DNA of 64,000 bases from Ceratotherium simum simum (GCF_000283155.1 NW_004454177.1:1248802-1312801); one strand, 5' to 3'; counted from the stretch's first letter, positions 1 to 10,650 are shown. Program-made: numbers and translations. The notes: generated by a model not told the origin, from the letters alone.

Positions 1-115
1 GGTGGTGAACATGATGTAGTCCATGCAGAAATAGAAGTACAATGATGTACACCTGAAATTTTTACAATGTTATAAACCAATGTTACTGCAATAAAGAAAA
101 AATTAAAAAAAAAAA
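1..115 (+). mobile_element. L1 3' terminus with A-rich tail (left part outside window)
   Basis: The sequence matches the usual end of a mammalian L1 3' UTR: a GATGTACACCTGAAATTT-like stretch, a TGTTATAAACC stretch, an AATAAAG signal near 92, then an A-rich run to about 115. Only the 3' end lies in the window, so its length and left TSD cannot be judged. Confidence 0.7.
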
Positions 116-529
116 GAAATTCTCCATAAGAGATTTTAAAGAAATCCCTGCCCTCATAGAGCTTGCATTGTCTTTTCAAAAGGAGGCATGTGAGAGAATC
201 TGTGCACAGCAGGATGCACAGTGCTTGCTCCCAGTTTTCTTTTTCACTCTCTGCTCTGCCTTTGGTGTTTGGTCGCCCACCAAAGCTTCACAATCGCGTA
301 TCTGCAGAGGGCTCCCTGGCAGGGCTCTCGCCTTCACATCTCTGCCAAACCCTTGCCAGTCTGAGGACTAGCCTCTCTACTAGGTCTCTTCTCCCCCACT
401 CAGAAGGAGCGGGGAGGGAGAAGGAGACCAGGATCACTAGGGTCTTGTCTACGGATCCACCCTGCAGTGAGCAACCAAGGCCAATTCTAAGCAGAGAACA
501 GAGCCATTATTCCCTGCTAGACTAATGCC
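116..529. other. Unassigned sequence
   Basis: No repeat, exon or regulatory structure is recognised. A 120-codon open frame crosses it, but its composition is ordinary and it matches no family I know. Confidence 0.5.
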
Positions 530-690
530 TGAGAACCAGAATGTGAAGTGAAACTTAAAAATACAGATTTCCAGGCCCCACCTTAGAAGTCATGAGTCAG
601 CCTTGGGGGGGAGGGGGTAGGAATAGGTCATTTTAAAAGCTCCCCTGTGACTCTGCTGCATTGCCAGATGTGGGAACCACTGCAGCAGGC
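530..690. mobile_element. MER5-type hAT-Charlie relic
   Basis: The order 'GAGAACCAGAATGTG', 'AAAAATACAGATTTCCAGGCCCCACC', 'AAGCTCCCCTG', 'GTGGGAACCACTGC' follows the short palindromic MER5 layout, with ends that are roughly inverted. It is old and diverged. Confidence 0.6.
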
Positions 691-1189
691 CAGCACTTAT
701 CCTCAGGTTGCTGGGGCTGCCAGTCTGACCTAGAAGATGATTTTAGCTCTAAAAGTTTGGTTCAACCTGCGCTTCCACCTTGGACCCCACTACTGGCTTG
801 CTGTTTGCACTGATGGTGCCTGGAAATCTCCGTATCCCCTTAACTACCCTATTTGCTTATTAGTTTTCTCTGTCTTTTAGCAGTCTTGTCCCCATGGGCA
901 GCTCTGGTTGTGCCCTGCTGCCCCTTCGTGATGTAGATAACCAATAATCCAAATGCAAGCTAGAACACCAGGGCGCATCCCCACCAGGGTGTCCTTTAGG
1001 TTCCTCAAACTGAACATAAATGAATTCATTGGGTTTTCCTCTCCCAACCAGCTCCCTCTCCTGGCTTCTATGTTTTTTTCTGGTCTTAGAACTATAATTC
1101 TTGTCATCCTGGCTTGGAATCAACATTATGATTGACTTCTCTCTGTTTCTCCCCATCTCCCATGCTCCCTAATCAATCACCAAATCTCA
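691..1189. other. Unassigned sequence
   Basis: Short open frames occur on both strands, none with recognisable protein character. No clear repeat is seen. Confidence 0.45.
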
Positions 1190-2014
1190 CTCTTTAGTCA
1201 AAAATTTACACTCGGCATCTCTTCCTTCTAGGGGCACGGCCTCTGACCCAGCTCCTTTTTACCACTCACCTGGAACACTGAATGCCTTAGAGGTGAACTT
1301 TCCATCTCCAGCTGGTCCCAACGCCCTCCCCCGACTCCCTTCAACTATTTCCAATCCCACCTCCTTCCTTTAAGGTGTTTATAAGTAAATCTAACCAATC
1401 TTTGTAAAGACTATGTTACTCCCCAGATCAAAAACCTTTAACAGCTTCCTTTGCCTACTGAATAAAGCCTGGAAATTTTTTCAATGATTTGGCCTGTAGG
1501 AGAGGAAGAAATTTTCTTCTACTCTTCTAAGTTCTTTCGGCTGGTCTAAGAATTAAAATTACATAAGACAGATTAACAGGAGAAAATCAAACAAAGTTTA
1601 ATAACATGGGAGAAATAGTATACATGGGAGAGACCCAGGAAAACTGAGTACCACACTAAAATGGCCAAAGCCCTCACCTTAAATACCATCTTCAGCTAAA
1701 GACAAAAGAGATTGTTGGGGGTTGTGGTTTGGGGCTTCAAAGGGGGGGGCAGGCCATTTACACAGAGATGGAAAGCAAATGTTTGGTAACAAATGTTTGC
1801 CATGCCATGCAGAGACAATGGAACATGGAGAGGACTCTGATCTCTAGGCCCTGTCCAGTCGTCCCCACCACACTTAGCCCATATTCTTTGTAGATATCTC
1901 TGGTGATGGTTCTGTTCCTGTTACAGGCCATTTATCTAAATTCTTTTAGGCAGTTAAGGGGGAGGTAAAAGGAAAACTTCCTGAGTCTTCCATTTCTTAA
2001 AAATAATCAGCCTA

Positions 2015-2256
2015 GTGGCCAGCTGGGTGGCGTAGTGGTTAAGTTCGCAAGCTCTGCCGGTTCGGATCCTGGGCGCAGACCTACGCACTGCGCCTCAAGC
2101 CATGCTGAGGCGGCATCCCACACAGAACAACTAGAAGGATGTACAACTATGACATACAACTATCTACTGGGGCTTTGGGGAGAAAAAAGGAAAAAAGGAG
2201 GAAGATTGGCAACAGATTTTAGCTCAGGGCCAATCTTCCTCAAAAAAATAAATAAA
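2015..2256 (+). mobile_element. ERE SINE (tRNA-like head)
   Basis: The head has an A-box-like GGCGTAGTGGTTAAG and a B-box-like GGTTCGGATCC. The body has CCATGCTGAGGCGGCATCCC, 'CTAGAAGGATGTACAAC' and 'CTATCTACTGGGGCTTTGG', then GCTCAGGGCCAATCTTCCTC and an AATAAATAAA tail. The body matches the element at 52282-52496 read on the other strand. It is perissodactyl-type. Confidence 0.9.
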
Positions 2257-2340
2257 GGGGGGAAGGGATGCATTTATATGGTGACTGACAAAAAATAATG
2301 TACCACAAAAATTTCACAATAAAGAAAAAAGAAAAAAAAA
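2257..2340 (+). mobile_element. L1 3' terminus inside the composite insertion
   Basis: A G-rich stretch is followed by 'TTTATATGGTGACTGAC', 'AAAAAATAATGTACCAC', 'AATTTCACAATAAAG' and an A-rich end at 2340. These are hallmarks of a mammalian L1 end. No TSD follows at 2340; the matching TSD lies 1.07 kb further on. Confidence 0.75.
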
Positions 2341-3413
2341 TTAACCCAATTCCCTATAATTAAGAACGCTGATGATAAAATAAGTGTACTTTAAAAAACA
2401 ATGCAAACATAAATTTTGTCTATACTTCATGCATAATTTTGCACTTATATTTTAATGTAATATTTGACACACAAAAGGATAAATGTGCCATGCAAATTAT
2501 CAAGCATAATAATAATTCATTACCTAATTTAAGAATCAGAACATTACTCATATTTTGTATTTATCTATTTCAGCTCCTCTCCTGTCTCTCCCCACCCCCC
2601 TCCTCCCTCTTTGTAATGGTTAACCTAAAATATGTATGTATCCCTAAAGTGACATATTTTTTAGTTTTGTTCCTTTTTGAGCTCTATAAAAATGATATCA
2701 TACTGTATGTAGTCTATGGGATTTGATTTTTTTCCACTCAACATCATGTTTCTAAGATTCATGTTGTATGTAGCTATCATTCATTCATTTTCATTGATGT
2801 ACAATATTTCACTGACTATACAATATATTGTTAAGGGATACATACATATATAATGATAAAATTACGCATTTTTTAAAATCCTTGCTAATATCTGGCTTCC
2901 TGATTTTTAATTCTCCCTTCATCTACCTCATTTATATTAGACACATTTCACTATAAGCAGTCATATTTCATATTTTGCTGTTATTTCACTTGCAGTTGTC
3001 TCACGGCAACTTTCAGAGTGAATTCAGGAGTATTATCCACTAATATTCATAGTGGAATCGGATGATGCTTTTTCTTTTGTCACTCTCCAAGAATGCTAAA
3101 AAGGAGGCAGAACCTTCAGAGCTTTGATGAACTACAATTCACTCAACATTTTATCTAGCCTCCTAGAAATACATGTGGAATTGAAGGAAATTAATTTCCG
3201 TACGTTACTGATCCTAAGATTCATTTTTATTTCATATTTTAACACCTCTGAAATTGGGACATGTCTTATACATGTAGGGGTTGTGGTGTGGTTGATTCTA
3301 AGCATAAGCACTGGTTTGCATTCCTGGTGGCATGACTGGACAAAGGCAAGTTCTCGATATTTCTGTCAATAAACTAAGGACCATTTGAGAAAGGAAAAAA
3401 TAAATAAATAAAT
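2341..3413 (+). mobile_element. Sequence carried with the L1/ERE insertion (candidate 3' transduction)
   Basis: About 1.05 kb lies between the L1 tail and the terminal poly(A). 2560-2870 resembles an old L1 3' UTR fragment (TCATACTGTATGTAGTC, 'TTTTTTTCCACTCAACATCATG'). 2940-3390 is unassigned. It ends in AATAAA followed 21 bases later by an A/TAAA-rich tail, as expected for a polyadenylated RNA copied into DNA. Confidence 0.6.
3368..3373 (+). promoter_or_regulatory. AATAAA poly(A) signal of the transduced segment
   Basis: Canonical hexamer about 21 bases before the A-rich tail that starts near 3395. The spacing is normal for Pol II 3' processing. Confidence 0.65.
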
Positions 3414-3960
3414 AAAATAATCAGCCTAAAACAATCCTCATGTTAGAGAGACACATTTTGGGGTAGCAAATTTTGTTCCCCTGAAGGCCCAACTCCACCC
3501 TATTTGGCTTACATCCACCCATGTTTCTTATGCTCTGGCAAAATGTTACCACTCATGGATCCTTCAAAATCGCCCCCATTCCTATTCCTCTGAACCTCTG
3601 CTCTTGTCATTTCCTCCTAGACTTACACCTCCTTCTTACTCATGTACTGAAATGTTACTTATCCTTCAAACCCCAACTCAAAAGTCACCTTCTGCATGAA
3701 GACTTCCCTAATTGCCAGCCGGATGGGACCTCGTGCCCCTGACTACCAAGATGACTATATTTTTCTTATGACATTTTTCAGGCACTATTCTTACTGAGGT
3801 TATTTAATTATATGCCATAGCTCTCTTACTAGATCATCCATTTCTTTAGGGTATGTTTCTTTACTCTTCTTTATATCCTCCACTGTGTCTAACCTAATGC
3901 TTTGCACAAAGAAGCTGCTCAAAAACTATAAATGTTAAGAGACTGAATAAATGAAGAAGT

Positions 3961-4402
3961 TAATAATAGATTATATTGGGGTGAGAAAGGCTGATATTAA
4001 GGTGGTACACTGATTATTAAATATTCAATATTAAATATTGGAATATTTCCATTCTAGTTGGTAAGTTTAAGCAGCTACTACCTGGGCCCCTAGATGCCCC
4101 CCACCTGGATCCAGCAACTAAAGAGATGATTTTTCACACAGTAAAAGGTCTCCAGAATTAGTTGACACCTCCACAGTGATTTCATATATCATCCACGGGG
4201 AGGAGCAACACCATAATCAAATGGGGTTAACAAAATTGACTTTTAGACAGGATATTGTACTTGCCTGAGCACAGAAAGAACTAAAAACATAGACATGGTT
4301 CCTGCACACCTTAGAATACAAATGTTCCAATGGATAGAGGGCATATCAGTGTTTGCGTGATGACTAATGAAGTGTGGGTGGGTGTTACCATTAGTAGTAA
4401 TG
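3961..4402. other. Unassigned sequence
   Basis: AT-rich. 4016-4040 holds a small imperfect palindrome of ATATT motifs. No gene or clear repeat. Confidence 0.4.
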
Positions 4403-4578
4403 GTAATAACAACCAGCATTTGACAAAACACTTTTACGAATCCAATTTAATTTTCACGAGAATTCTTGGAAGCAGTTGTGATTACCTCATTTTACAAGTG
4501 GACAGATAGTACCAGAGGACCAGAGAGACGGTAATGCGCCCAGGTGCCTACAGCAATAACACAAGCTGGGTCCACAGA
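4403..4578 (-). mobile_element. MIR SINE
   Basis: 'AACCAGCATTTGACAAAACACTT', 'TACCTCATTTTACAAGTGGACAG' and 'ACACAAGCTGGG' align with the minus-strand MIR core. Confidence 0.65.
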
Positions 4579-4633
4579 GCTTCTCCACTATTTCACACGG
4601 CTTCAATGTCAGATGGCAACGATACTGTGCCCT

Positions 4634-4782
4634 TTGATGGAAAGAAAGGGAGGAAGAAAAAAAGAGAGGAAGAAAGATAGAGAAGAAGGAAGGAAGGGAA
4701 AGGAAGAAAGGGAGAGAGAGAGAGACATGAGGGAGGAAGGAAGGGAAAGAGGAAGAAGGAAAGGAAAAAGAGAGAGAGAGCT
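4634..4782 (+). repeat. Purine-only low-complexity tract (GGAA/GAGA-rich)
   Basis: About 150 bases are almost entirely A and G, in GAAA, GGAA and GAGAGA units, with TAG and CATG as the main breaks. Open frames on both strands here are artefacts of composition. Confidence 0.9.
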
Positions 4783-5924
4783 TATAAGCAATAAGCAGGG
4801 ACGTTTTGAGGCCTTCATAGGCCTCTGAGAGGCCCCACACCACATCATATGAAGCGTATTAAAATATACCCAATCTCATTCTCACTTTTTTTTTACTATA
4901 AAAATACTGCAATTTTTCTTTTACAATTCTACTTTTGAAATTTGGCCTAACAAAAATTTCCTAACAATCAGGAATTCTGCCAATGATGTAAAACTAGCCT
5001 GCGAATTGTTTTCAAGCAGGTAAAAATCTTGCGATAATGAATGTAACAAGAAAATGACATCATAACATCTTTGTAGATTTAGTGACCTACTTATTAATCT
5101 CATTTTCACAGTTTTCTTTTTATATTGTGAAGCTGGTTATATTTTTTAGATCTTCAACATGTTTAGGTCACCAACGCCAGCCCTAGAGATAAACAGCCCT
5201 GGTTGCAAGTGTTTGAATAGATCAGCAGAGCTCAACTTGGAACTTAACGGAGATGCTTGTAGCACGGAAGTGCCATCAGCCACTGCCTCCCCAAGCCATC
5301 TTCATGCTTCTTCACACGAGGTGCTGACTACTGCTTTCACAGAGTTAATTCCATCTCCCAGGAGGCCTCTTCTGGAAATTCCCCTCCCACTTTGGATGTG
5401 GCCGAACCATTGGGAGAGGAGCAGCAGATGCACAGCTGAGCGACACCAGGCAGGAAGCTGTGCAGCAAGAGGGCTTGAGGTGGGGAGCTCCCTGCCTTGC
5501 GGTCCCTGGGCCCGGAGGGAGAGGCACAGAGTGGTTACCAGTGAACAGTTTCCTCGGCCGACCTGAGTGCATTCCCAGCCCAGGCTGCAGTCAAAGACGA
5601 CACTAAACAGCCCTCCTTTGCTTTTCGGGTTGCTATGACAGCCAGGAATTTGCAAACCAAACCGGACCTGGAGAAGAATTCTGTCCTTGGCCCAAAAAGT
5701 TAGTGGTTCCAAGCGGTTCTGCTGTGGTTCCTCCTGTTCCTTTGACGCCAGCCAGATGGAAGGGGCTCTAAATCGCGGATTTGGAAACGGCCCAATGGAA
5801 AGACTGTTTCCAAGCTGGCTGAAGCTGAGTTAGAAGGAATTTAGGTGTGATCGAAGGAACTTCTGGGAAAGAAAAGTTGGAAAATGTTACAATAGGTCCC
5901 AGAGAGAACCTCATCATCCTCTCG
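4783..5924. other. Unassigned, partly GC-richer sequence
   Basis: A 135-codon plus frame (5159-5566) and an overlapping 136-codon minus frame (5302-5712) mirror each other and match no known family. No CpG island. Contents otherwise unexplained. Confidence 0.45.
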
Positions 5925-6165
5925 AAAAATCTTTTATATTTGTTTAGTGTTTTGTGGTTCACTAAGCACATGCACATAAATTATCTCATTGGATCTTCAC
6001 ATCTGCCTGGGGAAGTCGTCAAAGTCAATATTATTAAATCTGACCAAAGACAAGGAAAATGAGGCTCAGGGAGAACAAGAGCAAACAGCTAATAGGCAGC
6101 AGAATTGAGACTGGAATCTGGGCTTTCTGATTCAAGATTTAGCTCTTTGAATTCTACCAGGATGC
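5925..6165 (-). mobile_element. MIR SINE
   Basis: 'AAATTATCTCATTGGATCTTCACA', 'AAAATGAGGCTCAGGGAGAAC' and 'AACAGCTAATAGGCAGCAG' follow the MIR core and tail in reverse. Confidence 0.75.
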
Positions 6166-6639
6166 TCTCCCAAAGATAAACTAGGTCACGTCTGATTTGG
6201 ACAGTTTAGGAGCAGATTTTTTTGAGAGCAAGTGATGTAGATGAATGATTCTTTTATGGTAGTAAGATATATATGATACAAAATTATCTGCATAACCATT
6301 GTTAAATGACATGGCCAAGGGGACCAGCAGGCTCTCTTCCCAAATGACTCTAGAATCTTGGGATGTCACTTCATGTCTGTGAGTTTCCTTCTTTATTCTT
6401 TATCCACCCTTGCCCACTTCAGAGGGATGAGTTAGATTGTATCTTTAAAGGACTTTGAAGAAAGTACTCTGTGAGTACAAGATGTAATTATACCTGATTA
6501 TGTCCAAAGTTATAATTACATCACCCGGCAAGAACTGTTGAATTCCCTATGATGTGGTTCAGAATAGTGGCCAAGCTTGGGGCTGGTGAGATTGGGACAG
6601 GGAACCATGTCTGAATCCCCCACCCTTAGATGTTCCAGC
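6166..6639. other. Unassigned sequence
   Basis: No exon, repeat or regulatory site recognised with confidence. Confidence 0.4.
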
Positions 6640-6895
6640 CCTACCCAGCTCAAATGCCACCTCCTGCACGAAGCAGTCCTGATCCTTACACAGGAAGAAA
6701 TAGTTCCCTCCTTTCAAATTCGACAGCACTTCCTCTATGCCTTTTTTAAGCTAAATGCTATGTTTTATCTTAGGTTTACGGTTATTTAAGAGCATATTAT
6801 ATATCCCCCCTTTAAACTGGATGCCCCTTAGAGGCAAATCCAGTCCTGCTTTGTACATAGTATAAAGCAAATGTTTACCAAAAGCTCTCCAGCAA
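6640..6895 (+). mobile_element. L2 3' fragment
   Basis: 'CTCAAATGCCACCTCCTGCACGA' and 'CTTTGTACATAGTATAAAGC' are characteristic of the last part of L2. A 70-codon frame over it is a by-product. Confidence 0.65.
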
Positions 6896-7261
6896 ATTTC
6901 TCTTATGCCTGACCCATTGGCTAGAACTGTGTCACATGGCCTTCCCTGGGGCAAAGAAGGCTGGGAAAATGTTTCGATTTTTTAGCCTCTGTGGTAGAGA
7001 TGTGTTGGGAATGAGGCTGGGTGATCCAGTAAACAGGGTCTGCCCAGACCTGTCTTTGTCGGCACATCCTCAGGGAGTCAGAGGGGAGAAGCCACACCCC
7101 GAGTCTCATGTCCAGGTTCTGTTTCTACCATGTGCCCCCCCGTGTCTGTCATGGGTACACACTAGACACTCCTGGATTGAATGATTCTCTACTCCAACTG
7201 AAAAACAGGGGGAACAGTGAAGAATGACCAACTCAAATTAGGTCACACCAATTCCTACAAC
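6896..7261. other. Unassigned sequence
   Basis: Nothing beyond short random frames. Confidence 0.4.
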
Positions 7262-7475
7262 ATACACTCCTAATAACACTTGTCTCACATTCATAAAGAA
7301 CTTAAGAGTTTACAAAACACTAGCATCCCTATTTTGTTCAGGTGAAAAACTGAGACTCAGAGAGGGTAAACAATTTATTCAAGATAACTCAGTAAGTGAC
7401 AGTGCCAGGAAGGGCTCAATCCTGGTTTCCTGAGGTCACGCCTCATGCTCTGTCCACCGTTCTCCACTGCCTCTC
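7262..7475 (-). mobile_element. MIR SINE
   Basis: 'AGAGTTTACAAAACACTAGC', 'AAACTGAGACTCAGAGAGGG', 'ACTCAGTAAGTGACAGTGCCAG' and 'TCTGTCCACCGTTCTCCACTGCC' cover most of a reversed MIR. Confidence 0.75.
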
Positions 7476-8475
7476 AGACAGTGGTTTCAAGTCACAGCTG
7501 TCCTATACCTCACCCAACTCCTAGGAAAGTATAGTCAGAGGAGACACAACGTAGTGCAAGAGGCTGCAAGACAGTGGTCTGAGTTTGTGTGACACATTTG
7601 TGTGGGTGTGGTGGTTGGGAAGCTGGGGGATGTTTTCCTCCCCTCCCATCTCCTCAGCCTGGCCACCACAGACATCAGTCTTGTCAGTGAGCAGCTGCAA
7701 GCAGCTGCTGACAGTTCTAGCATCTCAGTCCACAAAAATATGAGTTCCCCAAAGGATACCAGTGGCATATTCAGACTTTGGATATATTGTCCTCAATTTA
7801 ATTCTACGGCTTTGACAGCATCATCTATTACTAGAAAAAAAATCCCAGCTCTTCCCTGGCCCTATCACACCTGTTTCTGCCAGCAGACACCAAGGAGTTT
7901 TCTGTTCTCATTCCTGACCTTTTAGGAAGAGGCAGAGCCACTCGGTGTGATAATTTTCCACACTGCTGGAAAGAGAATGGGGCTGGTTGCTAGGCAACCG
8001 GTCTCAAGCTTGGCTCTGCATCTAACTTGAGTGCGACCCTGAGATAGCACGTCCCCTGGCTGGGTCTCAGTCTAGAAAATGAGGAAGTTCAACCAAAAGG
8101 AATTCTACGGACCCATCCAGCTGGATGGTGGAGCCAGCAGCTGCACAGAGGTGGAACTAGGCAGGCTTACAGACTGGGACACGTCTTTTCGGCCTGCATA
8201 AACGAACAGTCCATGAGGGCCATGCTAGCTGGCGACAGCAAGTTGCCGATCCCCAGCTGGGAAGATATGAACTATTTCTGTCTTCTGGTTTTGCGGTTTG
8301 TGTTCTCTGCCATGTGCTCACGTGTCACAGAAGAAAACAGGCTGCTGGACTCTCAGAAAAATCACCTAGGTCTCTGGCTGCAGAATGAAGCCAGGCATAG
8401 GTCTGGTCACCTGCCTGATGGCCTCTGCCTTCGGGGAGAGGTCACTCAGGAATCACAGCAGTCCGCATAAGACAA
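7476..8475. other. Unassigned, apparently single-copy sequence
   Basis: 1 kb without a recognisable repeat. Frames of 107 codons (7602-7925) and 85 codons (8213-8470) have no protein features that I recognise. It could hold regulatory or non-coding RNA sequence, but nothing shows this directly. Confidence 0.4.
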
Positions 8476-8645
8476 TGGCAAGAGGCCTGAACTAGGAATC
8501 AGACTAATGTTCTTATAATTTCTGTGCCCCTAACTAGCTGTGTGGCCCTAGACAAGTTGCTATTCCTCTCTGAGTTGTGTCCTTTTCAGTAAAACAAGGA
8601 AGTTAGATCAGAAGCCTCTGATCCCCTTTTCAATCTAATATCCTG
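8476..8645 (+). mobile_element. MIR SINE
   Basis: 'ACTAGCTGTGTGGCCCTAGACAAG' is the classic MIR 'tagctgtgtgaccttgggcaa' block, followed by CCTCTCTGAGTTG. Confidence 0.75.
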
Positions 8646-8843
8646 AAATTTAGTGCTTAACCTTATTCCCCTCTCATATGGCTTCCTTACGACAACTTGT
8701 CTTGTGGATAATTCTGATTATTATTAACCAAAGAAAAACCTTCTGACTTGGATCTCAACTGAGAGATGGGAAATGATGTGAGGACGGGAGAAAGCACAGG
8801 AATACTTTTGACTACCCCTTTTGCTGTGTGTTTCTGAGGAAAA
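8646..8843. other. Unassigned spacer
   Basis: Short sequence with no recognised element. Confidence 0.35.
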
Positions 8844-8918
8844 AGACTAGTTTTAGTCTAGTTTAGTCTAGTTTTAGTCTAGTCTAGTCTAGTTTAGTCT
8901 AACTAGACTAGCTAGACT
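8844..8918. repeat. TAGTCTA-type tandem repeat ending in an inverted arm
   Basis: Units AGTCTAG and AGTTTTAGTCTAG recur about eight times up to 8900. The strand then switches to the complementary units AACTAGACTAGCTAGACT (8901-8918). The two arms could pair into a hairpin with almost no loop. Confidence 0.85.
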
Positions 8919-9062
8919 TCAATTCACCCTTAAAGGAAGGAGATGCTATCTTCCCCTTTTTTGAGAGGTAAAAGGATGCCCTGCAGATCCAGTTACAATG
9001 TATCCTGGAGTCATGGCGTATATTGTTGCATTAATTAAAGGGGAACAGAGAAGGGAGTTAAC

Positions 9063-9268
9063 CTTGCTGAGTACGAATGTGCCCTGTGCTAGGGGCTTTC
9101 TTCATACAGTCTCACGTAATCTTCTCAACAACCATGTGAGAAATTTTATAGATGAAACAACGTAGGCTGAGAGAAGTTAAGAAACTTGCCCAAGTTAGAC
9201 ACAGTAAGGAGAGTACCAGGAATTCATAATCAGCACGTTTTCCTCCAAAGCCTGAACTGCCTCTCTGA
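9063..9268 (-). mobile_element. MIR SINE
   Basis: 'CTGTGCTAGGGGCTTTC', 'AGAAGTTAAGAAACTTGCCC' and a CTGAACTGCCTCTC end show a near-complete reversed MIR. Confidence 0.8.
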
Positions 9269-9967
9269 GGGTGTAACTTTAACAGGAATTGAAAGTAGGA
9301 TGCAGGGAGGAGCTGGGAAACCCCAGATCTAGCTGACCTCAGGGAAGAAGGTGACGTAGAACACAGACTGACTGTAAGTCCTTAGGCTTAGCCGCTGCAT
9401 AAACCTTCTCTGTTTGGCTCTTGGCTCTCCCACTGGCCCCCTCAAAACCCCACTGGGGTCAAGGGACAGACCTAGGCATCCTGGGTCCTGGAAGGCAGAT
9501 GGTGGCAGAAGTTGTTTCTTCACTAGCCAAAGTCCTACAGGAAATACTAGCCCCACAAAATCCCTGCTGTCTTAGCTGACCACACAGCTCAAAGCTGGGG
9601 ACTGCCCTCTCAGGGGGTGAGATGAGCTGGGCCCAGCGTTCTCACCGCTGCCCCACTCCCAGGCCCCCTGGGGGTGCACGGCTGCTTTCTCTACCTTGGT
9701 GACAACTCTTAGCCTCATTAGCATGCAGGGTTCTCAGACCCAGCCTCAGGAAAAGGTGTCCAGTCAAGACCCTGAAAGTCAGCTGGGGCCTCTTACTGTC
9801 AGCCATAAAAAGAACCAGTACACTGAACAGCCAAGTCAAGAAGTATCCTTGCAGGACAGGAAAGAATATATAAAGATAACCTTGTTTTAATAGAAAAAGG
9901 AAATGAGACAGAAGTTGGCTCTTTTTTACTGAAGCGAATGGAATCCTATGAATGCAACTTAAGTGTT
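9269..9967. other. Unassigned sequence
   Basis: GC-moderate, no recognisable repeat or exon. Small frames on both strands only. Confidence 0.4.
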
Positions 9968-10165
9968 AGCTGGAACAAATATTCACTGAGTCTCCTATGT
10001 GTCAAATATCGTGGTGGGTACTTTCATCATCATCTCAGTTCTCCCTCATAGCAGTGTCAGGAAAAGAGCAAGGTTCAGTGAAGTCAAGTGACCTGTCCAA
10101 AGCCACTAAGAATCCAAACTGTCTGCCTCATAGCCCAGAGCTCTTTCCATTATCCTACAGCTGTC
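9968..10165 (-). mobile_element. MIR SINE
   Basis: 'ATTCACTGAGTCTCCTATGTGTC', 'AAGTCAAGTGACCTGTCCAAAG' and 'CAGAGCTCTTTCCATTATCC' run in MIR order on the minus strand. Confidence 0.75.
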
Positions 10166-10279
10166 TTCTCCTGAATGCCCTCATGAGCAGGTGGCTTCAT
10201 CTGAGACAATGGGCACAGCTGGATACCAGAGCTCAAAGGGATGAAAAGACATGGTCCATGGTTCCCCAGTGTCCTATGC

Positions 10280-10595
10280 AATGAGACAATAGCACAGATC
10301 TCCCTCTTCCACACTGCACTCCCCTCCCGCTTGGTTTACAGGACTTTCTCCAGGTCTTCCCTGACATCTCCTGCACTAGGTTCAGGGCCCTGCTATTAGC
10401 TCCACAGCACTCTGCACTTTCCCTCTGAGTACTTCTCACTCCACATTATGAATGCTTGTTGGTTGTCCATCTTCCTTGACTCACCATAAGCTTCTGGGGG
10501 GTAAGGACAACTTTTGCTTTGCTCACCATTAATTTCCCAGGGCTTAGCACATGGTAGGTGCTCAACAAAGATTTACTGAATTATTGATTGAAAGA
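10280..10595 (+). mobile_element. L2 3' end
   Basis: 'TAAGCTTCTGGGGGGTAAGGAC', 'TTTCCCAGGGCTTAGCACATGG' and 'TAGGTGCTCAACAAAGATTTACTG' are the terminal L2 motifs. Confidence 0.8.
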
Positions 10596-10604
10596 AAAAA
10601 TAGA

Positions 10605-10650
10605 AGGATGGATGGATGGATGGATGGATGAAAGGATAGATGGATGATGG
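10605..10650 (+). repeat. (TGGA)n microsatellite
   Basis: GGATGGATGGATGGATGGATG is followed by degenerate units to 10650. It directly follows the L2 tail, a common birthplace of such repeats. Confidence 0.9.

Larger units (their letters stand above)
2000..3428 (+). mobile_element. Single L1-machinery insertion: ERE + L1 3' end + ~1 kb extra + poly(A)
   Basis: A 15-bp direct repeat, AAAATAATCAGCCTA, occurs at 2000-2014 and again at 3414-3428. The left copy sits at a TT|AAAA site typical of L1 endonuclease. The right copy directly follows an A-rich tail. Removing 2015-3428 restores a continuous LTR. The three inner parts therefore seem to have landed as one piece. Either the source transcript already held them together, or reverse transcription switched templates from L1 RNA to ERE RNA. 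Confidence 0.75.
1495..3497 (-). mobile_element. Solitary LTR (ERV-type, family not named), minus strand, itself interrupted
   Basis: On the minus strand the order is CTACCCCAAAATG, 'CTGATTATTTTTAAGAAATG', 'CTGCCTAAAAGAATTTAGAT', 'TCTCCCATGTATAC', an ATTAAA signal, 'TTTTCTCCTGTTAATCTGTC' and a final CTCCTACA. The copy at 59364-59933 (plus strand) has the same order, so this is a dispersed LTR family. It split the surrounding L2. No internal retroviral genes are present. About 1.4 kb of its span is a later insertion. Confidence 0.65.
1190..3960 (+). mobile_element. L2 LINE copy, interrupted (1190-1494 and 3498-3960)
   Basis: Left part: 'CAGATCAAAAACCTTTAACAG' and 'CTTTGCCTACTGAATAAAGCC'. Right part: 'TGCATGAAGACTTCCCTAAT', 'TATCCTCCACTGTGTCTAAC' and 'CTTTGCACAAAGAAGCTGCTC', ending in GAATAAATGAAG. 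These follow the order of an L2 3' region once the LTR insertion is removed. This is the oldest layer of the nest. Confidence 0.75.

Noticed and set aside
2015..2120. tRNA-like A and B boxes (also at 44.8, 52.4, 54.3 and 57.9 kb)
   Set aside because: These are heads of SINEs: each continues into an ERE or RTE-like body and most have a tail and TSD. No cloverleaf with intact acceptor stem is present, so they are not tRNA genes.
4544..4848. Open frames on both strands through the purine tract
   Set aside because: Pure A/G sequence rarely makes stops on either strand; the products are simple K/E/R/G or S/F/L/P strings.
5159..5712. 135-codon plus and 136-codon minus overlapping frames
   Set aside because: They mirror each other and neither shows domain, signal or splice context. 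Kept only as unassigned sequence.
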